NCBI GenBank assembly: GCA_947630125.1 | Contig: CANRGO010000021.1 | Span: 1-34,202 of the forward strand | Direction: 5' to 3' | Length of the DNA stretch: 34,202 nucleotides | Origin: an uncultured Lachnospiraceae bacterium | Lineage (GTDB): Bacteria; Bacillota; Clostridia; Lachnospirales; Lachnospiraceae | In this document: piece after piece, positions 8,761-16,734 of the stretch | Numbering within the stretch: the first letter of the stretch is position 1 | Layout: the number at the start of each line of letters is the position of its first letter | Program-made: the position numbers and the translations under genes | Notes under the pieces: generated by a model | What the model saw: only the letters and a program-made list of their open reading frames with translations | The model's database searches: none | Told to the model about the DNA's origin: nothing

Positions 8761-9774
8761 CTATTCATCTCGTAAAGTTATTTTTTCCTTTATTTTCTCA
8801 TTAATTTTTTGCTCTTGAAAAGTAATACATTGGATGATTGAGTTTTTAATTTCATTCGCTTTGCTACTACCATGGGTTTTAACAACAAGACCATGAAGTC
8901 CCAACAAAGGTGCGCCTCCATACTCAGACAAGTCAAAACTTTTTAAGGTTTTTTTCAAAGCCGGCTTCACTAACAAAGCACCAATTTTGCTACGCAAGGA
9001 TGAAACCATCCCCTGTTTAATTTTTTTAATAAGTGTATTCCCAACACCTTCGTATAATTTTAAGATTACATTACCTACAAAGGCTTCACAAACAATCACA
9101 TCCGCTTTGCCTGCTGGTATATCTCTAGCTTCTATACTGCCTATAAAATTAATCTCTGGACAGTTTTTTAACAGAGGAAAGGTTTCTTTTACAAGTAAAT
9201 TACCCTTCTCTTCCTCAGCACCAATGTTAACAATCGCTACTTTTGGATTCATTATACCCATAACACTTTCCATATATACAGAACCCATCTTTGCAAATTG
9301 TACTAGATGCGAAGCTCTTGCATCCACATTAGCTCCACAATCTACTAAGATAGCACAACCGGTTTCTGTTGGAATTAATGGTGCAAGAGGTGGCCTCTCG
9401 ATACCCTTCATTCTACCTACAATAACCTGACCGCCTACTAATACGGCTCCACTGCTTCCAGCAGAAACGAAAGCATCGCAACTACCATCTTTTACAAGAT
9501 TTAATCCCACAACAATTGATGAGTTCTTTTTCTTTCGAATTGCCATAACTGGTGGTTCTGAGGTTTCGATTACCTCATCAGCACCGACAACAACTATTTG
9601 CGTTTCTTTAAACTGATAATTTTTTAATTCTTCTTTTATAAGTTCTTCCTTACCTACAAGATAAGCCTTAATCTTTTCGGATTCATTTACTGCTAACACT
9701 GCACCCTTGATAATTTCATAAGGCGCATGATCTCCGCCCATACAATCAACTGCAACACGAACTATATCTGCCAT
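8761..9774 (-). CDS. plsX: Phosphate acyltransferase PlsX
   Basis: Converts acyl-ACP plus phosphate to acyl-phosphate, the acyl donor for PlsY in phosphatidic acid synthesis; a peripheral membrane enzyme. The 337-residue protein begins with VAVDCMGGDHAP, the hallmark PlsX N-terminus, and contains ETSEPPVMAIRKKKNSS and FVSAGSSGAVLVGG, both conserved in the family. A C-terminal GGAPLLGLHG segment is followed by a charged tail. The Shine-Dalgarno is AGGAGG at 9781-9786. It has its own promoter (9800-9828) after the rpmF terminator, so it begins the plsX-acpP-rnc-smc-ftsY-ilvA unit. No FapR-type regulator gene is present nearby. Confidence 0.97.
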   Translation of the reverse strand: MADIVRVAVDCMGGDHAPYEIIKGAVLAVNESEKIKAYLVGKEELIKEELKNYQFKETQIVVVGADEVIETSEPPVMAIRKKKNSSIVVGLNLVKDGSCDAFVSAGSSGAVLVGGQVIVGRMKGIERPPLAPLIPTETGCAILVDCGANVDARASHLVQFAKMGSVYMESVMGIMNPKVAIVNIGAEEEKGNLLVKETFPLLKNCPEINFIGSIEARDIPAGKADVIVCEAFVGNVILKLYEGVGNTLIKKIKQGMVSSLRSKIGALLVKPALKKTLKSFDLSEYGGAPLLGLHGLVVKTHGSSKANEIKNSIIQCITFQEQKINEKIKEKITLRDE

Positions 9775-9799
9775 TCTAAACCTCCTAATATACTATTTA

Positions 9800-9828
9800 A
9801 ATATACTAAAGGTTCTTACAAAAATCAA
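9800..9828 (-). promoter_or_regulatory. Promoter for plsX
   Basis: Minus-strand TTGATT (9823-9828) and TATATT (9800-9805) with a 17-base spacer, lying between the rpmF terminator and plsX. The -10 region is part of a 9-base direct repeat TAGTATATT, with copies at 9787-9795 and 9800-9808. Confidence 0.65.
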
Positions 9829-9853
9829 GTTGTTTCGTCTTCCTTCGTCTATG

Positions 9854-9884
9854 AAAAAAGGCCTCCCGATTTCTCGGAAAGCCT
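9854..9884 (-). terminator. Intrinsic terminator after rpmF
   Basis: An 11-pair stem on the minus strand (AGGCTTTCCGA with TCGGGAGGCCT, including two G-U pairs) closes a GAAA tetraloop and is followed by TTTTTT. It ends the DUF177-rpmF transcript. Confidence 0.92.
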
Positions 9885-9896
9885 AGGTTTTCATAA

Positions 9897-10076
9897 TTAA
9901 TCTACGGAAATGATTTCTTTCTTGTTGTATGAACCACAAGCTTTACATACTCTGTGAGGCATCATTAAAGCACCACATTTACTACATTTTACTAATGTAG
10001 GAGCACTCATTTTCCAGTTTGCTCTTCTCTTGTCTCTTCTACCTTTAGAAGATTTATTCTTAGGACAAATAGACAT
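9897..10076 (-). CDS. rpmF: 50S ribosomal protein L32
   Basis: A small basic ribosomal protein of 59 residues, read from an ATG at 10074-10076 to TAA at 9897-9899. It starts MSICPKNKSSKGRRDKRRAN, the L32 N-terminus. Four cysteines in CSKC (31, 34) and CKAC (44, 47) form the zinc ribbon, so this is the zinc-binding form rather than a zinc-free paralog. The Shine-Dalgarno AAGGAGGTG is perfect and doubles as the last three sense codons of the DUF177 gene upstream. It is followed directly by a strong terminator. The DUF177-rpmF pairing is conserved across bacteria. Confidence 0.97.
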   Translation of the reverse strand: MSICPKNKSSKGRRDKRRANWKMSAPTLVKCSKCGALMMPHRVCKACGSYNKKEIISVD

Positions 10077-10078
10077 CG

Positions 10079-10603
10079 TTACACCTCCTTATTCGCGTTA
10101 AAGATATCTTTAATTTTAGCCATTCTTGGATCCGGAACAAAGGTATCACACTCACAATTTCCAGTGTTTTGATCCTTACCACATATTTTACAAATACCCT
10201 TGCAGTTATTACTGCACAAAATCTTTGCAGGCCAATTCATTAAAATTTCGTTGTTCACAAGATTTTCTATGTTGAGATAATACCCCTCCATAAAATCTGC
10301 CTGATCTTCAATGGTATCAGGTTCATCCACTTCAGGAGAACAAATCTCCCTAATAAAGTCTAAATCTACTGATATTTTGGTTTCTCTTAAACAACGATCA
10401 CAGCTTCCCCGAAAAGTGACACTGGCTTTTCCTGTTATAACTGCTTTCCCTACTCCGTTGTTTGTAAAAACAAAAGCTAGGTTTGTTTGTTCCATTACAG
10501 GATATGTTAAATCCCCCTGCACAAATTTTGTTATGGCAATGGGCTCATTTCCCTGAATGATTTTCCCTTGAGAAGCAAAAACATCTGATAAATTCAACAA
10601 CAT
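10079..10603 (-). CDS. DUF177 (YceD family) protein, likely 23S rRNA accumulation factor
   Basis: A 174-residue DUF177/YceD-family protein, known to be needed for normal 23S rRNA accumulation in Escherichia coli and plants and typically encoded next to rpmF, as here. The family region DRCL near residue 72, followed by a metal-binding-like cysteine cluster in the C-terminal third (CSNNCKGICKICG, then NCECD), is visible. The acidic segment around residues 88-110 is typical. It ends with NKEV-stop, whose codons form the rpmF Shine-Dalgarno, giving tight translational coupling. It has its own consensus promoter at 10630-10658 although pta lies only 81 bases upstream. Confidence 0.9.
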   Translation of the reverse strand: MLLNLSDVFASQGKIIQGNEPIAITKFVQGDLTYPVMEQTNLAFVFTNNGVGKAVITGKASVTFRGSCDRCLRETKISVDLDFIREICSPEVDEPDTIEDQADFMEGYYLNIENLVNNEILMNWPAKILCSNNCKGICKICGKDQNTGNCECDTFVPDPRMAKIKDIFNANKEV

Positions 10604-10629
10604 ATAAAACTCCTATTCACACTCTGACA

Positions 10630-10658
10630 ATTATACATATCCGTAGTTATTTTGTCAA
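10630..10658 (-). promoter_or_regulatory. Perfect-consensus sigma-A promoter for DUF177-rpmF
   Basis: Minus-strand TTGACA (10653-10658) and TATAAT (10630-10635) with a 17-base spacer: a full consensus match, located in the 81-base gap after pta. It implies strong, growth-linked transcription of the ribosomal pair. Confidence 0.88.
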
Positions 10659-10684
10659 CTATAGTTTTTAAATTACTATCGTTT

Positions 10685-11686
10685 TTAAATTAATTGAGCC
10701 TGAACTGCAGTAAGCGCTACTACACCGACAATATCTGTCCAAGAACAGCCTCTTGATAAATCATTCACTGGTTTTGCTATTCCTTGAAGCATTGGGCCAT
10801 AGGCTTCTGCCTTTGCCAATCTCTCTACTAATTTATAACTGATATTACCTGTATCAAGATTTGGAAACACCAGTACATTTGCTCTTCCTGCAATTGGACT
10901 AAGTGGTGATTTTGTCTTTGCAACTTTTGGAACCATTGCTGCATCAGCCTGTAATTCACCATCCAATTTCAACTGAGGATACCGTTCATTTGCAATTCGC
11001 GTTGCCTCTACCACTTTATCAACCAGTGGATGCTTTGCACTTCCTTTTGTAGAATGGGATAACATTGCTATCAAAGGTTCTGCACCAACTAATGATTGAA
11101 AACTTAGGGCACTGCTATAGGCGATTTCAGCCATTTCTTCAGCTGTTGGATCTTGATTCAGACCACAATCTGCAAAAAGGAACGTTCCATTTTCTCCATA
11201 CTCACAATCTGGTATATCCATAATAAAAAACCCACTGACAAGTTTTACTCCAGGTGCTGTTTTTAAAATTTGTAGAGATGGTCTCAAAACATCGGCAGTT
11301 GCATGACATGCTCCAGCCACCATTCCATCCGCATCTCCTGCTTTTACCATCATAACACCAAATGTCAATGGATCTTCAAATAAAATACTTTTTGCTTTTT
11401 CCATTGTCATCCCTTTATTTTTTCTTGTTTCATAAAGAAGACTTGTATATTCGTCCAATTTATCCGTACATTCTGGATCTACAATAGTAACTCCGGTTAA
11501 ATCTACTTCCAACCAAGTTGCACCATCAATAATTTTCTCTTCATTTCCAACCATAATGATATCTGCAATTCCTTCTTCCATAACATGTGCTGCTGCTATT
11601 AAAGTTCTCTTGTCATTGGTTTCCGGCAATACAATTTTCTTTTTATTTTTTCTTGCTTTTTCCTTAATTAAATCAATATATGACAT
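10685..11686 (-). CDS. pta: Phosphate acetyltransferase
   Basis: Interconverts acetyl-CoA and acetyl phosphate in the acetate fermentation pathway. The 333-residue length matches the short single-domain Pta of Firmicutes. Conserved stretches include [14 protein letters not shown] near the N-terminus, [17 protein letters not shown] near 120-136, and the C-terminal [20 protein letters not shown] (about 263-282). The Shine-Dalgarno is AGGAGG. Transcription starts from a promoter at 11734-11762. The partner acetate kinase gene, often immediately downstream in this family of genomes, is not here; DUF177 follows instead. Confidence 0.96.
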   Translation of the reverse strand: MSYIDLIKEKARKNKKKIVLPETNDKRTLIAAAHVMEEGIADIIMVGNEEKIIDGATWLEVDLTGVTIVDPECTDKLDEYTSLLYETRKNKGMTMEKAKSILFEDPLTFGVMMVKAGDADGMVAGACHATADVLRPSLQILKTAPGVKLVSGFFIMDIPDCEYGENGTFLFADCGLNQDPTAEEMAEIAYSSALSFQSLVGAEPLIAMLSHSTKGSAKHPLVDKVVEATRIANERYPQLKLDGELQADAAMVPKVAKTKSPLSPIAGRANVLVFPNLDTGNISYKLVERLAKAEAYGPMLQGIAKPVNDLSRGCSWTDIVGVVALTAVQAQLI

Positions 11687-11733
11687 GCGTAACCTCCTGT
11701 TTTCATCTCTCTATAACTTGCAATCTATAATAG

Positions 11734-11762
11734 ATTATAGTGTAAATCTTCTATAGTTACAA
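11734..11762 (-). promoter_or_regulatory. Promoter for pta
   Basis: Minus-strand TTGTAA (11757-11762) and TATAAT (11734-11739) with a 17-base spacer. The -10 is part of a small inverted repeat (CTATAA ... TTATAG, 11725-11740), which could be an operator or chance in AT-rich DNA. Confidence 0.7.
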
Positions 11763-11886
11763 GATTATTTTACTGCATTATTGTGCAAAATCAAATACAA
11801 AGCATTGTATAATAGAATGGCTTTTGGTAAAATAGAAATGGATATAACGATTAGGTTTTATCAACGGGTACAGATTGGAGAAAAAT

Positions 11887-13122
11887 ATGAAAGTTTGTGG
11901 TATCATAGCCGAATATAATCCATTTCACAATGGACATAAATATCAGTTAAATATGGCAAAACAGATAACAGGAGCCGACTATATTGTCATTGTTTTAAGT
12001 GGCAATTTTACTCAGCGGGGTTCAGTTGCTATTATGGATAAGTATAGTCGGAGTGAGGCTGCTTTATTGTGTGGTGCCGATTTAGTCATTGAACTTCCTT
12101 TATATTATGCCGCAGGAAGTGCAGAGTATTTTTCCAATGGTGCTATCACTCTTTTGGACAAACTTGGAGTTGTTGATTGTATTTGTTTTGGTAGCGAAAG
12201 TGGTAATATTGAAGCTATGACTGCAATTGCAGACTTTTTAAATAATGAGCCTGACAGTTTTAAGACCCTTTTAACAGAATATTTAAAAGAAGGATTGACT
12301 TACCCCCAGGCTAGGTCACTTGCACTTTGTAATCACTTTCCTGATAATCCAGAATATCAGCAACTTTTAACTACCCCCAATAATATTCTTGGGATTGAAT
12401 ATATCAAAGCCATAAAAAAAAGAAACTCTAAAATTATTCCTTATACAAATCTGCGTGTTGGTTCAGACTATCATGACAAACGACTACAGCAAAATAACAG
12501 TTCAGCCATAGCAATTCGACATTCTTTGGAAAACAAAAATGATTTGCATCTTGTAACAGATCAAATGCCCGCTGAAACACATGCCTTATTAGATAAACAT
12601 TATCAAAAGGATTTTCCTTTGTTTCCCGATTCAGTGTCCTCTCTTCTATACTATAAATTAATTACAGAAGCCGATAAAGGATATGCTGATTATGTGGATG
12701 TTACACCCGATATCTCAGACCGTATCAAAAATCACCTGACTAAATATGAAAATTTCACCCAGTTTAGCGATTTGTTGAAATCAAAAGACGTAACTTATTC
12801 CAGAATAAGTCGCTGTCTGGTTCATATTTTATTAAATATCAAAAAGGACTCCTTGGAACAATATATTAAAAATGATTATGTCCCTTATGCCAGAATGTTA
12901 GGTTTCAAACACGAAGCAAGGCCGCTACTTAACGCAATCAAAAAAAATAGTTCTATTCCCCTGTTGTCAAAGCTTGCAGATGCCACAAAAATATTAGACC
13001 CTTTAAGTCTTCAAATGTTAAGAGAAGATATCACTGCTTCTCATATTTATGATTCCTTAATTGCCGAAAAATTTCATTGCGGTATTCAAAACGAATATAT
13101 AAGAAAAATCGTTAAGCATTAG
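11887..13122 (+). CDS. tmcAL: tRNA(Met) cytidine acetate ligase TmcAL (YlbM family)
   Basis: An enzyme of the YlbM/TmcAL family that uses ATP and acetate to form N4-acetylcytidine at the wobble base of elongator tRNA-Met. The 411-residue protein opens with MKVCGIIAEYNPFHNGHKY, containing the nucleotidyltransferase HxGH-type motif (FHNGH), and has SGNFTQRGSVAIMDKYSR near 40-57 and CFGSESG near 100. An upstream in-frame TTG at 11875 would add four residues, but its GGAG is the Shine-Dalgarno of the ATG at 11887, so 11887 is preferred. It is transcribed divergently from pta, the source of acetyl phosphate; a metabolic link through acetate is only a suggestion. Its stop codon lies inside the terminator hairpin. 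Confidence 0.93.
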   Translation: MKVCGIIAEYNPFHNGHKYQLNMAKQITGADYIVIVLSGNFTQRGSVAIMDKYSRSEAALLCGADLVIELPLYYAAGSAEYFSNGAITLLDKLGVVDCICFGSESGNIEAMTAIADFLNNEPDSFKTLLTEYLKEGLTYPQARSLALCNHFPDNPEYQQLLTTPNNILGIEYIKAIKKRNSKIIPYTNLRVGSDYHDKRLQQNNSSAIAIRHSLENKNDLHLVTDQMPAETHALLDKHYQKDFPLFPDSVSSLLYYKLITEADKGYADYVDVTPDISDRIKNHLTKYENFTQFSDLLKSKDVTYSRISRCLVHILLNIKKDSLEQYIKNDYVPYARMLGFKHEARPLLNAIKKNSSIPLLSKLADATKILDPLSLQMLREDITASHIYDSLIAEKFHCGIQNEYIRKIVKH

Positions 13123-13137
13123 CTTAACGATTTTTTT
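13104..13137 (+). terminator. Bidirectional terminator between tmcAL and the GH13 gene
   Basis: ATCGTTAAGC and GCTTAACGAT form a 10-pair stem around an ATTA loop, preceded by five A (13104-13108) and followed by seven T. It works on both strands and overlaps the tmcAL stop codon. It separates two convergent genes. Confidence 0.92.
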
Positions 13138-13155
13138 GAGGGTTTTTAATTCACT

Positions 13156-14931
13156 TTATCCTTTTCGGATTAAGATACCCTTTGACTTCAAAATTCCTGA
13201 ACTCAAAGTATCATCTGCACTTTGATAATATCTGGAAAATAAAACTTCTCCACCAGAACGTACCTCAATATCCTGATCATCTGCATTAATAATAATATCA
13301 ATATAATGATCAATCCAACCCAATTTTTGAAATTCGATTACTCTAGGATTTTCGTACTCTGTTGTAAAGTGAAAATTCCTGCTTTGAAGTAAAGGTTCAT
13401 TTTTTCTTAAGGCAATAATTTCTTTCATTGTCTCTATTTTTTCATTATGAATTCCTGCTTCTATCTCAATCCAAGGCATACATCTTCTACAGTCTGGATC
13501 ATGCTCTCCTTCCATGGCAATTTCTGTACCATAATAAATACAGGGACTTCCAGGCATCGTAAAAAGCAAGACTATCTGTTGATAAAAATCATCCAAATTT
13601 TTTGTATGACTCATGAGACGTATTGTATCATGGGAATCAAGTAAATTAAACAAAACATCGTTAGTTTGTTGCATATATCTGGTATAACAACGGTTGATAG
13701 TATATTCTAACTCCGTTTTATTCAATTTTTTATCCACCCAAAAATCTTTGATACTTTCTCCAAGTGGATAATTCATCACCGAATCAAATTCATCGCCTCT
13801 AAGCCACGGCATAGCATCATGCCATATTTCTCCTAAGATATAAATTTCAGGATTTATTTTTTTCAGGTGCAATCGAAGTTCCTTACAAAATCTATGGGAC
13901 ACTTCATTGGCCACATCCAAACGAATTGCATCTACCCCATACTCTTCTACCCACCTGCCGCAAATATCAATCAGATATTTTCTGACATCCTCATGATTAG
14001 TATTTAATTTGGGCATATCATCATGAAAAGCAAAGGTATATAATTGATTCTTTTTAGCTGCACCTTTTCCCAATTCCATTGGCCACTGATTAATCATAAA
14101 CCAATGATAATATTCTGACTTAGGTCCTTTCTCTATAACATCCAACCAAGGCGCAAAATATTTACCTGAATGATTAAATACCCCATCCAGCATAATTCTC
14201 ATACCACGTTTATGGGCTTCTTTCACTAATTGCTGCAAGGTTTCCTTTGTTCCAAAATTAGGGTCAACCGTTTCATAGTCTGTGGTATCATATTTATGGG
14301 ATGTTGGAGACAAAAAAACAGGAGTAAAATAAAGTCCATTCACACCCAAATTTTTTAGATAATCTAATTTTTGGATTACTCCATCTAGATCGCCCCCAAA
14401 AAACTCTTGATTTCTGACACTTCCCTGCTCTCTCCAGGGCAATACCCCTTCCGGATCATTTTCTAAATTACCGTTACAAAATCGTTCTGGAAAAATCTGA
14501 TACCATATGGTTTCATTTACCCAGGTAGGGCTTTTTGCAATATCTATTTCATTCATCCATGGAAAAATAAAAAACTGCCTGCTTCTTTTTTCAATCTTTA
14601 GCTGTTCTTCACTAAGGAAGCCATCTTCAAAAAAATACCAGATTTCTGACTCTGTTTTTAATTCAAAATAATATTTTGATCTTTTAAACTCTGGTTGAAC
14701 AGTTGTCGTCCACCAGATTTGATTTTTTAATCTCTTTTTAAAATGTATAGAGCAAGGAGTTCCATCCCAGCCTTCAGAACCTCCTAGTATTCCAAATGCA
14801 AAAGGATCTCCTTGAATTAAATTCACTTCAACTACATCATAACCAGTTGCAATATTGATGACCAATTCATTTTCATTAAGAGGATAACAATAGTTGTCAT
14901 TAGCCCTATGATAAACTCCATTAAAATCCAT
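13156..14931 (-). CDS. GH13 glycoside hydrolase, neopullulanase/cyclomaltodextrinase type
   Basis: A cytoplasmic alpha-glucan hydrolase (no signal peptide) likely acting on maltodextrins, cyclodextrins or pullulan. The N-terminal 120 residues resemble the CBM34-like domain of GH13 subfamily 20. The (beta/alpha)8 barrel starts near TIWYQIFPERF. Catalytic motifs, numbered from an in-frame TTG at 14943: DGVFNHSG (253-260), IRLDVANE with nucleophile Asp343, GEIWH with acid/base Glu372, and DSHD with Asp439. The TTG at 14943 lies only one base after AAAGG, too close to use it, so the ATG at 14929-14931 is preferred although its spacing is long. A perfect 16-base LacI-type palindrome sits 33 bases upstream. 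It is a single-gene unit ending at the shared terminator. Confidence 0.93.
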   Translation of the reverse strand: MDFNGVYHRANDNYCYPLNENELVINIATGYDVVEVNLIQGDPFAFGILGGSEGWDGTPCSIHFKKRLKNQIWWTTTVQPEFKRSKYYFELKTESEIWYFFEDGFLSEEQLKIEKRSRQFFIFPWMNEIDIAKSPTWVNETIWYQIFPERFCNGNLENDPEGVLPWREQGSVRNQEFFGGDLDGVIQKLDYLKNLGVNGLYFTPVFLSPTSHKYDTTDYETVDPNFGTKETLQQLVKEAHKRGMRIMLDGVFNHSGKYFAPWLDVIEKGPKSEYYHWFMINQWPMELGKGAAKKNQLYTFAFHDDMPKLNTNHEDVRKYLIDICGRWVEEYGVDAIRLDVANEVSHRFCKELRLHLKKINPEIYILGEIWHDAMPWLRGDEFDSVMNYPLGESIKDFWVDKKLNKTELEYTINRCYTRYMQQTNDVLFNLLDSHDTIRLMSHTKNLDDFYQQIVLLFTMPGSPCIYYGTEIAMEGEHDPDCRRCMPWIEIEAGIHNEKIETMKEIIALRKNEPLLQSRNFHFTTEYENPRVIEFQKLGWIDHYIDIIINADDQDIEVRSGGEVLFSRYYQSADDTLSSGILKSKGILIRKG

Positions 14932-14963
14932 ATTTATTACCAAACCTTTCTAAAATACAAACT

Positions 14964-14979
14964 AGGAAAACGTTTTCCT
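14964..14979. promoter_or_regulatory. LacI/CcpA-type operator palindrome upstream of the GH13 gene
   Basis: AGGAAAACGTTTTCCT is a perfect 16-base palindrome with a central CG, the form recognised by LacI-family sugar repressors such as MalR and related to catabolite-responsive elements. It lies between the start of the GH13 gene and the terminator of the DUF711 gene, where repression or carbon control of the glycosidase is expected. The cognate regulator is not in the window. Confidence 0.75.
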
Positions 14980-14993
14980 TGTAAGGTAATCAT

Positions 14994-15041
14994 AAAGGCT
15001 GCCAGAAAAAAAAGCAACACTTTTTTTCTAACAGCCTTTTA
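14994..15041 (-). terminator. Terminator after the DUF711 gene
   Basis: A long two-part stem on the minus strand: AAAGGCTG pairs with CAGCCTTT, and inside it AGAAAAAAAG pairs with CTTTTTTTTCT-like sequence around a short loop. It lies 16 bases after the DUF711 stop and closes the polA-to-DUF711 gene run. Confidence 0.75.
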
Positions 15042-15056
15042 TTAATTATAAGAATT

Positions 15057-16421
15057 TTAATTTTTAAAACTATGGATCGGTGCAGGTATTCTACCTGTTC
15101 TATTTACAAAAGCATCACATGAAAACTGATTAACTGGCATAACTGGAGCATATCCTAGTAATCCACCAAATTCTACCATATCGCCAACTTTTTTACCTAT
15201 AACAGGTATGATTCTGACTGCTGTAGTCTTTTGGTTAATCATTCCAATTGCCATTTCATCCGCAATTATACCACTAATCGTTGTTGCCTTCGTATCTCCA
15301 GGAATTGCAATCATATCAAGACCAACAGAACATACACAGGTCATTGCTTCTAATTTTTCCAATGACATTGCTCCCGCAAGTACCGCATCTATCATTCCCT
15401 GATCCTCACTTACTGGGATAAATGCACCGCTTAAGCCTCCAACATATGAGGATGCCATAACACCACCTTTTTTAACTTGATCATTTAATAGAGCCAGCGC
15501 AGCGGTCGTTCCTGGTGCTCCTGCCATCTCCAATCCGATTTCACAAAGAATATCTGCAACCGAATCACCAATTGCTGGTGTTGGTGCAAGAGAAAGATCT
15601 ATAATACCGAAAGGAATATTTAATCTTTGCGACGCTTCTTGGGCAACCAATTGTCCAACTCTGGTTACTTTAAATGCAGTCTTTTTAATGGTTTCACAAA
15701 GTACTTCAAAGCTTTGGCCACGTACCTTTTCCAGTGCAGTTTTTACAACGCCTGGTCCACTTACACCCACGTTAATAATGGCATCTGACTCTGTTACCCC
15801 ATGAAAAGCACCTGCCATAAAAGGATTATCATCTGGAGCATTACAAAAAACCACCAGTTTCGCACAACCTAAGGAGTCATTTTCTTTGGTTCTTTCTGCG
15901 GTTTCTAGAAAAATTTCACCCATAAGTTTTACTGCATCCATATTAATACCGCATTTCGAAGAACCTAAATTTACGGAACTACAGACACGTTCTGTTTTTG
16001 AAAGAGCTAATGGAATAGATCGGATTAATAATTCATCAGCTTTTGTCATTCCTTTGGAAACAAGAGCAGAATAACCACCTAAAAAATTAACTCCAACTTC
16101 TTTTGCAACTTGGTCAAGGGTTTCTGCAATGGAAGCAAAATCTTCTACTGTTTTACAACATGCACCGCCAATCAATGCAATGGGAGTAACTGAAATTCTC
16201 TTATTTACAATAGGAATTCCAAATTCTTTTTCAATGTCTTTACCAGTCTGAACTAAATCTTTTGCTATGGTAGTTATTTTTTGATAGATTTTTTCTTTTA
16301 CTACTGCCAAATCGCTATCAATACAATCCAAGAGACTAATACCTAATGTAATTGTTCTTACATCCAGATTCTCTTTTTCTATCATCTTATTTGTTTCTTC
16401 TACTTCATACATGTTAATCAT
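15057..16421 (-). CDS. DUF711/PFL family protein (UPF0210)
   Basis: A 454-residue protein of the UPF0210/DUF711 family, whose fold relates to glycyl-radical pyruvate formate-lyase-like barrels but whose activity is unknown. Conserved glycine-rich stretches are visible, such as [16 protein letters not shown] and [14 protein letters not shown]. No glycyl-radical site is apparent. The start at 16421 ([11 protein letters not shown]) is chosen because GGAGGG at 16429-16434 is spaced 7 bases from it; an upstream ATG at 16439 would place that Shine-Dalgarno inside the gene. The preceding gene encodes an ACT-domain protein, a pairing conserved in many Firmicutes including streptococci, suggesting joint function, perhaps with the ACT protein sensing an amino acid. 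Confidence 0.9.
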   Translation of the reverse strand: MINMYEVEETNKMIEKENLDVRTITLGISLLDCIDSDLAVVKEKIYQKITTIAKDLVQTGKDIEKEFGIPIVNKRISVTPIALIGGACCKTVEDFASIAETLDQVAKEVGVNFLGGYSALVSKGMTKADELLIRSIPLALSKTERVCSSVNLGSSKCGINMDAVKLMGEIFLETAERTKENDSLGCAKLVVFCNAPDDNPFMAGAFHGVTESDAIINVGVSGPGVVKTALEKVRGQSFEVLCETIKKTAFKVTRVGQLVAQEASQRLNIPFGIIDLSLAPTPAIGDSVADILCEIGLEMAGAPGTTAALALLNDQVKKGGVMASSYVGGLSGAFIPVSEDQGMIDAVLAGAMSLEKLEAMTCVCSVGLDMIAIPGDTKATTISGIIADEMAIGMINQKTTAVRIIPVIGKKVGDMVEFGGLLGYAPVMPVNQFSCDAFVNRTGRIPAPIHSFKN

Positions 16422-16444
16422 GGAAAAACCCTCCGTCATTCTAA

Positions 16445-16717
16445 TTAAATACGATGCATTTTATCAAAAATATCTTCACGCTGACATTTAATCAGAACTC
16501 CTATTTCTTCTCCAAGTGCCGCCAACTCATCACTGATTTCTCCGAATGGCTTTTTTGCATTATTCATATCAACAATCATCATCATGTTAAAATAATCCTG
16601 AACGATGGTTTGAGAAATATCTAAAATATTAATCCCACGATCTGCAAGATAGGTACAAACTTTAGCAATAATACCTACGGTATCTTTCCCTACTACTGTA
16701 ATAATTGATTTTTTCAT
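16445..16717 (-). CDS. ACT domain-containing protein (UPF0237)
   Basis: A 90-residue stand-alone ACT domain, a fold that usually binds amino acids as allosteric ligands. It begins [20 protein letters not shown], with the family loop [19 protein letters not shown] and the motif [21 protein letters not shown]. The chosen start is the ATG at 16717: GGAGGA sits just before it, whereas the longer frame begins with a GTG at 16729 that overlaps this ribosome site. It is 23 bases upstream of the DUF711 start and 17 bases after walJ. It resembles the GcvR-like single-ACT group of Gram-positive bacteria. Ligand unknown. Confidence 0.92.
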   Translation of the reverse strand: MKKSIITVVGKDTVGIIAKVCTYLADRGINILDISQTIVQDYFNMMMIVDMNNAKKPFGEISDELAALGEEIGVLIKCQREDIFDKMHRI

Positions 16718-16734
16718 AATTTCCTCCACTATAC

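Noticed and set aside
8987-9430. 147-codon open frame on the plus strand inside plsX
   Set aside because: It lies antisense within a fully conserved plsX gene, has no family resemblance and no ribosome site; a by-product of codon bias.
9775-9853. FapR operator upstream of plsX
   Set aside because: The region has a direct repeat, not the expected inverted repeat, and no fapR gene is nearby.
11725-11740. CTATAA/TTATAG inverted repeat as a pta operator
   Set aside because: It is short, wholly AT and overlaps the -10 hexamer; chance is sufficient.
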